Assembly: GCA_011109175.1 (NCBI GenBank) | Contig: RDEW01000005.1 | Coordinates: forward strand, 1,676,324 to 1,740,323 | DNA: 64,000 nt | From: Dicyema japonicum | Taxonomy: Eukaryota > Dicyemida > Rhombozoa > Dicyemidae | Reading direction: 5' to 3' | Translations under genes and position numbers: made by a program | Shown here: positions 34,662 through 44,364 of the stretch, one piece after another | Numbering within the stretch: position 1 is the stretch's first letter | Layout of the letters: each line of letters begins with the position of its first letter | Notes under the pieces: generated by a model | What the model saw: the letters and a program-made list of their open reading frames with translations, nothing else | What the model was told of the DNA's origin: nothing | Databases searched by the model: none

Positions 34662-34901
34662 TTATTTAAGACAGCATTTATTAATATATGAGTCGTTAGT
34701 GACCAACCCATGCTCTACACGTATGCTTTTAATGATATTCTTGGTCAAAAGGATCTGAATATAGGTTCGTGTATTATTGTCTACCTTAAACGTATTTTTA
34801 TGATGTTTACTTGCAATATCACCCGTTAGTACCACGGTATTATCTTTAGCATCATGGATTAATGTTAATTCACTCGCTGTCCAGCTTATTAATATGCACA
34901 T
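34662..34901 (-). CDS. Unidentified ORF downstream of clathrin, opposite strand
   Basis: The minus frame (SELTLIHDAKDNTVVLTGDI, YIQILLTKNIIKSIRVEHGL) looks protein-like and may join an upstream frame at 34910-34980 (EQFIHANEWVEILLD). I could not find a splice that joins them in phase and cannot name a family. Confidence 0.35.
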   Translation of the reverse strand: MCILISWTASELTLIHDAKDNTVVLTGDIASKHHKNTFKVDNNTRTYIQILLTKNIIKSIRVEHGLVTNDSYINKCCLK

Positions 34902-35037
34902 TTACTTTCATGTTTGTTGCAGTATCCAATAGAATCTCCACCCACTCATTGGCGTGTATGAATTGCTCTGAATGAGTTGATTACCGACAAAAATACTTAT
35001 TTTCTTTTTAAAATATTTTATTATCTTTTGGCATTTA

Positions 35038-35180
35038 CTCAAAATGATGCTAAAGACTGTGCAATCAGCTCATGAATGTGGCCTGAACGAATCAAGCATT
35101 TATTTTGACTTTAAAGAAGTGAGCTGTGACTAAATTCTTGAAAGCGATAGCACTGTATCTCAGGCTTTCTATCTTATGAT
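35038..35180 (-). repeat. Inverted arm matching 35500-35645
   Basis: About 140 bases are an imperfect reverse complement of 35500-35645, separated by 320 bases. The right arm encodes LINE ORF1 zinc knuckles, so the left arm is an inverted piece of the same element. Confidence 0.85.
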
Positions 35181-35900
35181 GGAAACGAAGATTATTTCTT
35201 GTTCCACAGATCCTGGTTCTAGCAACAGTAGACGTGGAAAAATCTTTTCTACATTTCTACGTTCTACTGAGAATTGTTCCATGAGCCAAATTCTGAGTAA
35301 CTTCCAGTGTCCTAATACGTCATTTAATATTGTGGCATTAAGTCTGCAAGAAAGCTCGAGTTTCATGAAAGTTTTGGACGTTTTGACGGAAAAGGAGTCA
35401 GATTGCCAATAGTTAAACTTTTAATGGCTGCCCAGGAAGAAGCTCAATCTCTTTTTATAGTAGGACTAAAAATTGGCTTCTATAAAGGCGGAGTGGTATA
35501 GAAAGCCTGAGATACAGTGCTATCGCTTTCAAGACTTTAGTCACAGCCCACTTCTTAAAAGCCAAAAGAAATGCCTGATTTTTTCAGATCCCCATTCATG
35601 AGCTGATTGTACAGTCTTTGCCACTAACCAGAAAAGGTGTGTCAATTGTGGTTTCGAAAACCATTTAGCTAACGATTGGAGTGAAGTTTCTAAACTAAAA
35701 GAATACTATTTAATAGTGAAAAAATTCGCAAGAACAGCTCCCAAACTTGATAATATCAAAAGTTATTTAAAAAGTCCTGATTTGGAGGTGAAGACTGGCT
35801 AGGACTTACCAATCGTAAAGAAAACTATTGAAGATGGTGTTCAGACAGAGGAGACTGAAATGCTTGATTCTTCTGTAAAGTATTAAACGTGTCCTGAATT
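35176..35900 (+). pseudogene. LINE ORF1 (gag-like) with zinc knuckles
   Basis: Frame pieces: LLMAAQEEAQSLFIVGLKIG, IQCYRFQDFSH, CLIFSDPHS and CVNCGFENHLANDW. This is the triple CCHC array of Jockey-type ORF1 proteins with several cysteines lost (CYRFQ for CYRCQ, W for the last C). ORF1 proteins bind the element RNA. Stops and shifts make it non-functional. Confidence 0.6.
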
Positions 35901-36004
35901 GGATTCTGGAGAGTTGCATATTATGATTCTCAGCAAACTAGAGAAGAGTATTAAGAATATTAAGACAAAAATAATGCCAAACTTTTATCTAAGATGATGT
36001 AGAT

Positions 36005-36020
36005 CAGTGGTTCTCAACCT
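36005..36020 (+). repeat. hAT-type terminal inverted repeat (left end)
   Basis: CAGTGGTTCTCAACCT, exact partner in inverse of 1630-1645. A GATGTAGAT tract precedes it. The element body to its right is unassigned up to the MULE fragment. Confidence 0.6.
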
Positions 36021-36349
36021 GGTCGGTGGGATTTGTACTTTTTGGCGTTGGATGAAACAAAGTCCTAATATGCAATATTACTTTGTCAAATGTAGCAACC
36101 AAGACTGCTACTAGGGGCAAAATTCCGTATTGCGAGAAGAACTTTATCGTTTGATGCAATCAGGGGACTCACTCCGGATGGGGGAAAGACTTGACGTAGG
36201 TTTTGGGGTGGCAGTGGATGCTTGTTCAGTAACATAATGGCTGTTTCTTTCATTTGTCCCAATCCATATTTAGATGTATCCAATCACATGGATTACAATT
36301 GTTATATCAGAGAGATTCAGAATTCGCTTTGAAAATGCGCATGATTGCG

Positions 36350-36726
36350 GCACTCGCATTTGTCCCGACATTACATGTTGTTTATTAATTTGAACATGCG
36401 ATTACAACAGTTTCCCAGAAGAAGCTCAACCTGTACTGGATTATGTAGAAGATATTTGGATACGACTTCCCGACCGCCTTCAAGTACATCGTTGTCTACG
36501 TTTTGCCCATGAATTGTGGAATTGTTTTGATGCAGCGAAAGGTGTTGGGCCTAAACAAATAAACTCTTGCGAAAGATGGCATCATTTTTTTAATTCTTTA
36601 ATTGGAGCGTGTCATCCTACTATTCGGAAGTTTATTGATGTTTTGAAAAAACAACAAGCAAGAAATGAAACTAAAATTGAACAGTATATTGCTGGTAAGG
36701 AAGGTCCTACACAAAATGAAAAATAA
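36350..36726 (+). pseudogene. MULE transposase C-terminal fragment
   Basis: Read through one frame change: ALAFVPTLHVV, then FPEEAQPVLDYVEDIWIRLP, WNCFDAAKGVGPKQINSCER, WHHFFNSLIGACHPTIRKFI and DVLKKQQARNETKIEQYIAG. The order N..E.WH..F......HP....F...L is the C-terminal landmark of Mutator-like transposases carrying FLYWCH fingers, so it may be the same family as 17640-18130. Confidence 0.75.
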
Positions 36727-36779
36727 CATAATAACACAAAATAATTTTTTAAGAATACAACGCATTGTAAATGACTTAA

Positions 36780-37105
36780 AGCATTTCAGCCTTGTTTAAT
36801 GACTCATGTACTTCTACACAACCGGATTCATCTTGTTCCTCAATAGCAATTAATTTCTCCTCTTCTTCACTGTAATCAATTGAAATAAATTCTTCTATTC
36901 AATAGGATCATAAATATCTGTACTGGGTACGATTTTATCAGTTACATTTAGGTTAGTATGTTTTGATTCGCATTCTGTACGTTCTTAAAGCAGTTTGAAA
37001 TTGTTTGAGATTTCACACCTTCCCATGACATTTTTACAAACAATACAGTATCCCTAAGATTTGACTTTTATATGATTCATATACTGAGTTCTCACATTCC
37101 AATAT
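36780..37105 (-). pseudogene. Tigger/pogo transposase C-terminal part
   Basis: Minus reading VKMSWEGVKSQTISNCFKNV and a following acidic tail (YSEEEEKLIAIEEQDESGC) match the AWxxVxxxTIxNCFxKAGF segment and acidic C-terminus of Tigger transposases. The N-terminal and catalytic part is at 37614-38507, beyond two insertions. Confidence 0.6.
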
Positions 37106-37116
37106 ATCCGTTGACT

Positions 37117-37430
37117 AATAATAATAAAGCCTTTTCACGAGAGCCACAGTATTTATAGCTCCGCATAGGCAGGACACACACTTTATTTAAGTAAAGAACA
37201 GTTAATTTTAACTAATCGTAAAACCAATGAATGATCTTCACTTCTTTTTCTTGTGTGAGTGTCCTTTCTAGACAATCCAGTTCCGCAGTGAGTATCCACT
37301 GATGACGGCGTCACTCGTCAAACCCTTTCTGCATTGTAGATGCGTGGAACCTTCCACCAGGTGAACAGAAGCGAGATTCGAACCCGTAGCCTAAGCCACT
37401 TAAGCCCGACATCTAACCACTATGCCACCC
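37117..37430 (-). repeat. SINE family A, full-length, with target-site duplication
   Basis: Reading the minus strand from 37430: tRNA-like head with A box TGGCATAGTGGTTAG and B box GGTTCGAATCTC, the conserved core around 37295-37320, a CCTGCCTATGCGGAGC block and a tail GGCTCTCGTGAAAAGGC plus ATTATTATT. Flanking ATCCGTTGACT (37106-37116) and ATCCGTTAACT (37431-37441) are an 11-bp duplication with one difference. Confidence 0.85.
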
Positions 37431-37444
37431 ATCCGTTAACTGTA

Positions 37445-37613
37445 CTTTGGAATAAAGATGATTTTAATATTTTTCAGATAAGAGGACAGCATGAGAGCCT
37501 TGGCTAGGAACAGGGGAGCATGGAAAAGGATGACATCTAACCTTCTTTCTTTTGCTGCACATGCGGGGCTATAATTAGTATGGCTCTCGTGAAGTGCTTA
37601 AATAATAATAAGA
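37445..37613 (+). pseudogene. RTE-type LINE 3' end
   Basis: Frame reads MRALARNRGAWKRMTSNLL then a stop at about 37571, matching the RTE C-terminus at 4602-4700 (LRELARNRGSWSRLTERM). The 3' UTR TATGGCTCTCGTGAAGTGCT with AATAATAATAAG ends at 37613, where Tigger sequence resumes. Confidence 0.7.
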
Positions 37614-38507
37614 GGTGGGCAATGGGATGGGCAATTATCCATTAATAACAAATTTGATTTTTTTTCAATTTTCAATAGATTGTCAAAATTCGTGATCTAA
37701 TTCGCAAAAATTGATAAAGTCATCCATGCCCTTTTTAGAATTGTAATAAAAAACTAAGGAATTATAACCATATTTCTTGATATATCGGGCATCTTTGGTT
37801 TCCCGATCAATAGTGGCTTTAACTTTTGTGTCCCTGACATATTGGCGCAAAGCATGACTGAAACTCTATCCTTGAAATTTTTATATCCGCCGAAAAGTGA
37901 TTTGCAAATACTCCGAGAAGGAATCAATTTATAAAATATTCCTGTCTCATCTAAATTATAAATATTTTCAGACGAGTAACTCTTTGAAACTTCTTCAAAT
38001 TCCTTTAAAAAGCCATCAATATCCACATGTTTTTCAGTGCACATTTCGCTGTGTAATTTACTCATTCGAAATCCATGTCTTTTTTTAAATTTCTCCAAAA
38101 ACCCGTAAGAATCTTTAAAGTTAGTTAACGAAAGTTCTTTAGCGAAAAACTCTGCACTATGTAATACTAGAGAATCGTTCAATAATGCACCTAAATGTTA
38201 GAGTAAATAGTGTACCTTTTGATTCCATTGAATCCATCCAATCTACTAGATTTTCATCAAGCTCCGGGTATTTTAATTTTTTACAAGTTTTTAGTTTAGG
38301 ATTTTTGTTCTTGAACTGAAATAAAAGCGATTCTGCATTCATTAATATTGTATTGACTGTCCTTCTTGAGATTCTCTTTAAAAGAAGATGATCTGTTGTA
38401 TATCGTCTGACATTAAGCTGACTTATGGTTTCTTTATACCGCAATATTTCCACTTTTTGAGCAATTGAAAGTATGGTGTAGCCTTCAACAGAAACATTCT
38501 GATCCAT
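37614..38507 (-). pseudogene. Tigger/pogo transposase, DNA-binding and catalytic part
   Basis: From 38507 down: CENPB-type helix-turn-helix region (TILSIAQKVEILRYKE), a second binding segment, FLEKFKKRHGFRMSKLHSEM, then the DDE_1 domain with NLDETGIFYKLIPSRS (first aspartate) and KDRVSVMLCANMSGTQKLKP, and after a frame change LLLMDNCPSHCPPL (second aspartate). The frame breaks near 38180 and 37750. The third aspartate region is replaced by the inserted RTE and SINE. Confidence 0.8.
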
Positions 38508-38644
38508 GCTTGCTTTAATTATTTAAATTTTTAAAAATTTAAAAAAAATAAAAATAATTTTTAATAATGTTGGCAAATTGGTAAATATCATCGAAAAATA
38601 AAAAAAATCGATAAAAATGGCAAATTTCAGAATTGGCAAATTTA

Positions 38645-38960
38645 AGAGTGTCATATTTGAGAGAGTTTGTATATGATGGTTAGGGCCTCTTTGTTTTGGC
38701 CGAAGGAATGGCCTGAGACAGCTTTCAGTATGTTGATCTTTCGTTCCTCCACATGTTTCGAGAGAGTTAGTAGCTGGTCGAAAATGACTCCAAGTATTTT
38801 GGGATGTTTCGTAACGAGAAGTGTTTGCACGTGAATTGTTAAAATTCGTTGAAGATTTAGTAGGCGGCGGTTAGACGTGAATACAGTGACGGCGAATTTC
38901 GACAGAGATGGGGATTTTCTCCAAGCCACTCTTCAAGAGTGTTCAAGTGGTTCTGGTTTC
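38645..38960 (-). pseudogene. Jockey-type RT thumb fragment
   Basis: Minus reading (HPKILGVIFDQLLTLSKHVE, ILKAVSGHSFGQNKEALTII) aligns with the intact RT at the window start (YPKILGVVFDPSLCFNRQVE). About 100 codons remain. Confidence 0.75.
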
Positions 38961-39024
38961 GCGCCTTCCATACTCCTGAAAGACTTTTCATGCGTATTAA
39001 GAAGTTATCGTTGAATATTTTATA

Positions 39025-39090
39025 ATTTCGGGAGATCCCGTGAGCGCTGCTGGTTATTTGAGAGAATCTCGCTCGCCAAGGGCTGTATGA
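39025..39090 (+). repeat. R2-like LINE 3' end scrap
   Basis: GGAGATCCCGTGAGCGCTGC and CGAATCTCGCTCGCC-like sequence match the family's final coding part (GDSRERCWL... in its proper frame) at 43850-43890. Confidence 0.6.
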
Positions 39091-39181
39091 CCACTTTTTC
39101 AGATTTCATTTAATTTCATAATTTTGGAATCCCAGCTTATTGACAACTATGACCAATAAAATTTTATATCTTAGCAACGAA

Positions 39182-40200
39182 ATGTTTGTGACGGTCTTCA
39201 AATTGACTCCACAGGTGTACTACAAATGTAGCCTTTTCTCAGTCGCATTCGTCATCTCAGGCTTACTCTCGTTCATTAAATACGTTGTGCCCTTTTTGCT
39301 GGCATTTTACGCTGGGGGTTGATCTAATATTTAACTCAGGGTTTTGGCTTCAACAGAATGTCCTCTACGAACAACCGACAGTCTCTTTTACCAAAGATGT
39401 GTTGGTTTTTATGGCTGATGACACGCAATGCTGTTGTGCTTCCTCCATTAAGGACTACGTCCCCAATTGTGGATGCACTAACACCGCGTGTAAAATAAAC
39501 ATGATTCAGGTAGCCACCAGTGTCATTTGCAGTACAGAGAACCTGATTCAAATTTCGACGGAGTCCCGGATTCTCTGAGCATGAGTTTGAGTCTGACCAA
39601 TAACTTTATTGTGACAAAATTGTCAATCTCATCCGTTTTTGACGTAAAATTAAAGAAGCTGCACAATCCAATGCAAATCAAAGGAGTACTTCACGTAGAT
39701 AGAGCGTCCTCCAATTTGTGCTACTCCTCATTTTCCGGAGATCTGATTATAGAACAAACGAGTCCCGTGGATCCCTACGACAACGTTAATGTATGAAATT
39801 GTAGATATCATTAGTTCAATATATTCAACACATCCTCGTCAGCTTCCTATTTTGAGGTACTCCACAGCTACTATAACCAGAAAGGTTTTATCAACATCTA
39901 TTTTAGTGTACACGTGGTTGAATGAGAATGGTCTAAGCAACTTCCCAACAACTTCATGCCAGACAAACCTCGTGAAAGCTGATTTTAACGTAAATTACCC
40001 CGAAGTTCCAATTTAGTATGAATTTGTGTACTATTTATAGCTATAGGCCATCATTACGCTGAGTCATTAAAATTGGGTGGATTCAGTACATTTCGCTGTT
40101 TGTGATATTCGGCTTTATCAGCGACAAAATTAAAAAACTTGTTTTCTCAAATAGAATTGTCAGTTCAATCGAGATTCGCGAACAAGTCAAATTCGATTAA
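39182..40200 (+). CDS. TMEM231: TMEM231, ciliary transition-zone protein, with an in-frame TGA
   Basis: TMEM231 is a two-span membrane protein of the MKS module that gates the ciliary transition zone. Exons with introns 39318-39339, 39510-39532, 39791-39814, 39885-39906 and 40016-40040 (22-25 nt) give 903 bases. Visible are an N-terminal membrane segment (VISGLLSFIKYVVPFLLAF), GFWLQQNVLYEQPTVSF, DSNFDGVPDSLSMSLSL, ASSNLCYSSFSGDLIIEQ, and a second membrane span beginning WIQYISLFVIFGFISDKIK. All agree with the family in order and spacing (300 codons, about 316 in human). A TGA at 40060-40062 interrupts the last exon just before that span. An upstream ATG at 39149 is also in frame. Confidence 0.85.
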
Positions 40201-40576
40201 TTTTTAAACTTTTCTTAGTTGACTTTCGATAATGTTAAATGTTTGAGAATGTAAAAAACTCAGGAAACCTCCATTAAGTTTTTAATTTTACTGCCAGGAT
40301 TTGAACTGAGCTTGATGCGTCCAAAGCTTCTTGAGATAAGGAACTCCTGTTTGAGCATCCTTCACAACTATTTAGGAGTGTCCTAAGATCCCTCAAGTAC
40401 ACAAATACACTCAATCAAAAAAAAAGGAAAACTCCCAATTGTCCATGAAACACAGTAGCTCCCCCAGCTGGAACACCGAACCTGGGACTTTTGGCAACAC
40501 TCAGAAATGTTATTTTTTGGAGAAATAGTGAATAAATGTAAAATATTAACGGCTTTTAGTCAGAGTAAGTAGAGGA
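40201..40576. other. Short intergenic stretch
   Basis: AT-rich sequence between the convergent TMEM231 and the minus-strand gene; nothing recognised. Confidence 0.4.
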
Positions 40577-40934
40577 CTAATTATATCCTTTCCAAGCATG
40601 TGATACAACAATTCCACTATTCTTAAACTCACTGCTGATTTGTCTGCGATCTGAATCGGGGACCGCTTTTGATTTGGATTTCTCGAGTCTCTTTGTCTAA
40701 AAATATTTACAAAATGTACGATTTGATTTATTTCCTTTATATTTTGCAAGACTTTGACACGTGTTCAGTTTGTTTTATACGAGTTGGCTTATACAAACGG
40801 TCAACGACCTGTTTAATCTCATAGGAGGTCAATCTTTGATACCCCATTCCGAATTCAGGCTGCAATATAGTCCCCCATATGTATTTTGATCTGTTACCCC
40901 TAACTGATGATTTTATTGAGCGTATTCTTTCCAT
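40577..40934 (-). CDS. Small spliced gene of unknown family
   Basis: Reading minus from ATG 40934-40932, introns at 40735-40760 (26 nt) and 40697-40719 (23 nt) join three exons into exactly 103 codons including the stop at 40577-40579. Segments include WGTILQPEFGMGYQRLTSYE, IKQVVDRLYKPTRIKQTEH and SEFKNSGIVVSHAWKGYN. The protein is small, basic and without signal peptide or membrane span. The RLT..EI..VV.RL..PT pattern recalls small axonemal microtubule-associated proteins, but I cannot assign it. Two clean mini-introns in phase support it as a real gene. Confidence 0.6.
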
Positions 40935-41154
40935 ACGTCCAATATTTAATTTCCTTATTTTTAAACACCCTAAGTGAACGACCTTGATGTTTGTGTGTAT
41001 CCATGGTGATATAATTTTATTATAGGATCTCCCGATCAATATCAGAATGGAAAGTATTTAGTTTCCACGGTCTCATAACCAGAGAGACCTTCCAAAGTAA
41101 CAAATGAGTCCATCCAGAATAAGTGGAAACAGAAGAAAGCGTCCAGTCTTTGAA

Positions 41155-41220
41155 GTTGAGGGAACCCATCATTGCAGTGGGGAGTCAAACGATCCTTTTT
41201 CATGCAATCCTGTCATTGAG
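41155..41220 (-). repeat. Possible SINE family B scrap
   Basis: The reverse complement GCATGAAAAAGGATCGTTTG and following CTCCCCACTGCAATG resemble the family B body (GCACGAAAAAGGATCATTTA) near 56575-56600. Confidence 0.4.
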
Positions 41221-41384
41221 TATCAGGTTTAGAACTTCCTAACAATACAAAACACACGTGAGAGTCCAGTTCTCTCTCAGATTAGCTTTCCAGCTGCCTC
41301 CAAAGGTCCTATCTAACAGACTTAACCCTTTCGTGGGCCTTCCACCACTTCTTACTTTCCACGTCTGCAGACTTTTATTTATTT

Positions 41385-41612
41385 CTAATCAAAGAGCGTG
41401 TAAGTCTGTTTGATGCGAATTACAACTAATTCTTGGAAGAATTGACGGTTACTGCAAGAATCGGTCTCAAATAGGTACTGGTAGCCTATTCTCGATGTGA
41501 ATTGGTCCAAAAAAGATGGCAACAATATACCCGTTAAATCTGCAGCAGCCTTCAACCTCGTCTCGTTAATTGGGCCTCCTTCTTCACCCAGAAGTATTTT
41601 GATGTTGATCAT
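41385..41612 (-). CDS. Unidentified ORF
   Basis: The minus frame reads ETRLKAAADLTGILLPSFLD and RIGYQYLFETDSCSNRQFFQ before a stop at 41385. Its composition is gene-like but I recognise no family and no flanking mini-introns. Confidence 0.3.
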   Translation of the reverse strand: MINIKILLGEEGGPINETRLKAAADLTGILLPSFLDQFTSRIGYQYLFETDSCSNRQFFQELVVIRIKQTYTLFD

Positions 41613-41615
41613 TAG

Positions 41616-42075
41616 TTATTTATTTGTATTTATTTAACTCCAAGACCACCAAGAAGATAGGTCAAAACTAACTAATTAGGTGATCCCAGCCTCCAACAAC
41701 ATCCAAACTCTCTTCGTCTGGTCTTCTGATGACTCAACCACATTCCGGAAGCACCTTCTCTTCCTTCTCCATAAGAATTCAATCGGCGTGAACTTTTTTT
41801 ATAACCGACCGAAATTCCTCTGCATGGGCCACCTTTTCCTTGAATGAGTTTCCCAGTTCCTTGCAAAAACGTAGGAAACCATGGTCATTTCTCACCGTCA
41901 CCTCCTCTGAGAGCAGACTGGGGACGGATGTGGAGTCTGATTGTTTGTGAAATTGGTAGGCCACCCTTCCAAAGGATGTAGAGGAATTGAGAAGTTCAAA
42001 CGGTTCTCTTTAGTGCATAGCTTGCACCGGACGCCACCACACCAACAAGTGAACCGCATGCCGCCAAGCTAAATT
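41616..42075 (-). repeat. SINE family B-like tail with unassigned upstream sequence
   Basis: The reverse complement of 41616-41665 is a TCTTGGTGGTCTTGGAG then TTAAATAAATACAAATAAAT tail, similar to the end of the complete copy at 56730-56767. Upstream, GTGGTGGCGTCCGGTGC at about 42030 resembles its body. A minus ORF between them (FLRFCKELGNSFKEKVAHAE) is unexplained. Confidence 0.35.
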
Positions 42076-42143
42076 AATAATTCAGCATAAGTTCGGGGTC
42101 ATCCCTGTACTACAGCAGCTTTGTACCATACGATAAATGATGT

Positions 42144-42341
42144 TTACATCATCACTAGAAAAAAACGTCGTTTTCCTTTTAGTAACTTTTCCGATGGCTT
42201 CTGATACAGGCGGTACTTCATATAACTCACCTTGTGTTTTTCACTGCCGCAGTTTACACACTTCACAGTCAGTGTGCCCCAAAAGAAAGGTACTTCTCTT
42301 GTGAAGTGCAGCGGGAACTTGTATGGCCGAATCCCAGACAC
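42144..42341 (-). pseudogene. Possible LINE ORF1 zinc-knuckle fragment
   Basis: The minus frame contains VKCVNCGSEKHKVSYMKYRL, like the last knuckle of gag-like ORF1 (CxNCGGxHxAxYRGCPxY). Only one knuckle remains. Confidence 0.35.
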
Positions 42342-42589
42342 CTGTATGACCTAAAATATCCTATCCTCACACATTGAATGTGCTCAGTTTCCTCTCCTAT
42401 TGGAAAAGCGTTCAAGTCCTCCTTGATTGTGTTTAGGATATCAACCAGAGTCTAAAAACTAGCACACATCATCTTTTTCTTCGACTCCACCAAGGACCGA
42501 CAAGTTGTTTCGCGTTCAAATCCCCTTCAAAAAGTGAAGCATCCTTCACAAGGATACTATTTTCCGGGATTTGGAATTGATAATTCCAG

Positions 42590-43975
42590 CACTGTCGGAA
42601 GCTGGACTGGAATTAAATTAGACTAAATTCAAAGTCTACAATTGCGGACTTTCAGAAGTATTCAAAAGCTTTGTCACGTTTCGGAAATTTACTGCCTGGA
42701 AGTATTTCCACACCCGATGAAGAACTTATATTCCTCGGATCCCCAATCACCATAAATGCAATGGGAAGGAAGAGCTATGCGTGAAAAAAGACTGTTACTC
42801 GGAGAGACTCTGGAACGTTTGTGTCTACTTGACATGCATATAGCATTATTCTTCCTGAAAAACAGTCTCAACATACAGAAGCTTGCATATGTCCTGAGGA
42901 CTGCTCCCTATTTCACACTGTGTGACCACTCGCACAGATTAATGAGATCTTCCGTACGACAGCGGAACATATCTTCAACGTCCGGTTCGAGGATTACTAT
43001 GGAAGCAAGCCACGCTGCCAGTGAGACTCGGAGGACTTGGAATTCAGAACCCTGTGGACTTTCTTTTCCTTCACACCTATCATCGCTAGTGGCCTGTAAC
43101 TCCCATGTCAAGAGGATTCTACACTCTCTACCTGAATTCTCTATTGACAAAGACGCCGGCCATGCTCGTGAGGAGCCGCACTTATCAGCTTTCCTTGCCT
43201 TCTCGTTCTCTCAGCGGGGCTTGGACGATGCTATGTGCTGGAATTTTTCAAAGATTTTCTAGTGTCATCTAGTCAACATCGCCGTTCATGTTTGTTGTCG
43301 TGGGCGTCTTCCGAGAACGGTGCCTGGCTCAACTCCATTCCCAATGGAGTTCTGGGTACTTTCCTGGATGATCTCATTGGACTAGGATTAAAAGTATGTG
43401 TCCACATCAGAGCCAATGCGGAGACCAGATTGACTGTTTTGGCCTATACCCTTTCTCTTGGAGAAGAGTGCAGGTAGATTTCCCAGACACATGGCCTTGA
43501 ACGAAGTAGCTTTGGACGCCGCCGGACATTCCTCCAGATCGAACCAGTCGGTCTTTGCAGGGGGACGAGAAACGACCAGATGGGATGACAATCTTTTCTT
43601 TTGAAGCCTGGAAGCTTCTTGTCTGGACGTTACCTGCACCGACACGTTTGCCTCTTGCAACCTACACCAGAGTGCCTCTGGAGCCTGTTCTGTCGCTGAG
43701 AAGGCCGAGAAGATGAAACGGGAAAAGTACGCGGTCCTACCAAGAATTTTTTGTTTGTTCACTCGCCGTCGAGACGGCTGGTTCCCTTGCGCCTGCGACG
43801 CTGGAATTCATGAGTCGTCTGGGGAATCGGATCGCTACGAACAGGAGACCCTCATGAGCGCTGCTGGTTATTTGAGCGAATCTCGCTCGCCATCCTGAGA
43901 GGAAATAGCCACGCAGACAGGCAGCCGCTATATAACCGTCTACTCTCTTTTCTTTCCTTAATAATTTTTTTGATA
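42590..43975 (+). pseudogene. R2-like LINE C-terminal region, plus strand
   Basis: Begins in the RT thumb (TKFKVYNCGLSEVFKSFV; PDEELIFLGSPI), then SLVACNSHVKRILHSLPEFS, SSENGAWLNSIPNGVLGTFL, KRPDGMTIFSFEAWKLLVW, CTDTFASCNLHQSASGACS, AVETAGSLAPATLEFMSRLG and an end near 43890. From about 42880 it is nearly identical to the reverse complement of 18640-19690. Multiple frame changes; dead. Confidence 0.75.
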
Positions 43976-44364
43976 AAAATTTCATTTTTGTTTCATTGTG
44001 TGTAAATGAATTTTCGACCTCTTTAAATCGTGGAGATTATCATGAGTGTCCTTTGAGATCAACAAGGGCTCTACGGATGCGCCTCAAGTAAATTAATTAA
44101 ATTATTCTAAAGAAAAAAATCAAACTAACTAATTCTTTGATCCTGCGGCGTTAAGCAGCACCCTCATCCATGCACAGTGATTCAGAGAGCGTTGTCCGGG
44201 AAGCTGAGGTCCAGAACTCGTCGCCTTTTCTCCCGATGAAATGAATAGAAGGATTCTTTTGAATGCTGGTCAGGTTTGACTTACTTCTGAGTAAGGTGAA
44301 TCCAATGACGCCACTAGAGGTAAGAGAAATCTTCAATCAGTTTAATTTATAAAGTTAATATTTT

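Noticed and set aside
37370-37430. tRNA gene (A and B boxes present)
   Set aside because: No acceptor-stem pairing, and the same head recurs in several copies attached to a core and LINE tail, so it is a SINE promoter.
42756-43262. Plus ORF of 168 codons as a stand-alone gene
   Set aside because: Its C-terminal half is R2-like LINE sequence shared with the copy at 19.0-19.5 kb; the N-terminal half is out of frame with the RT thumb.
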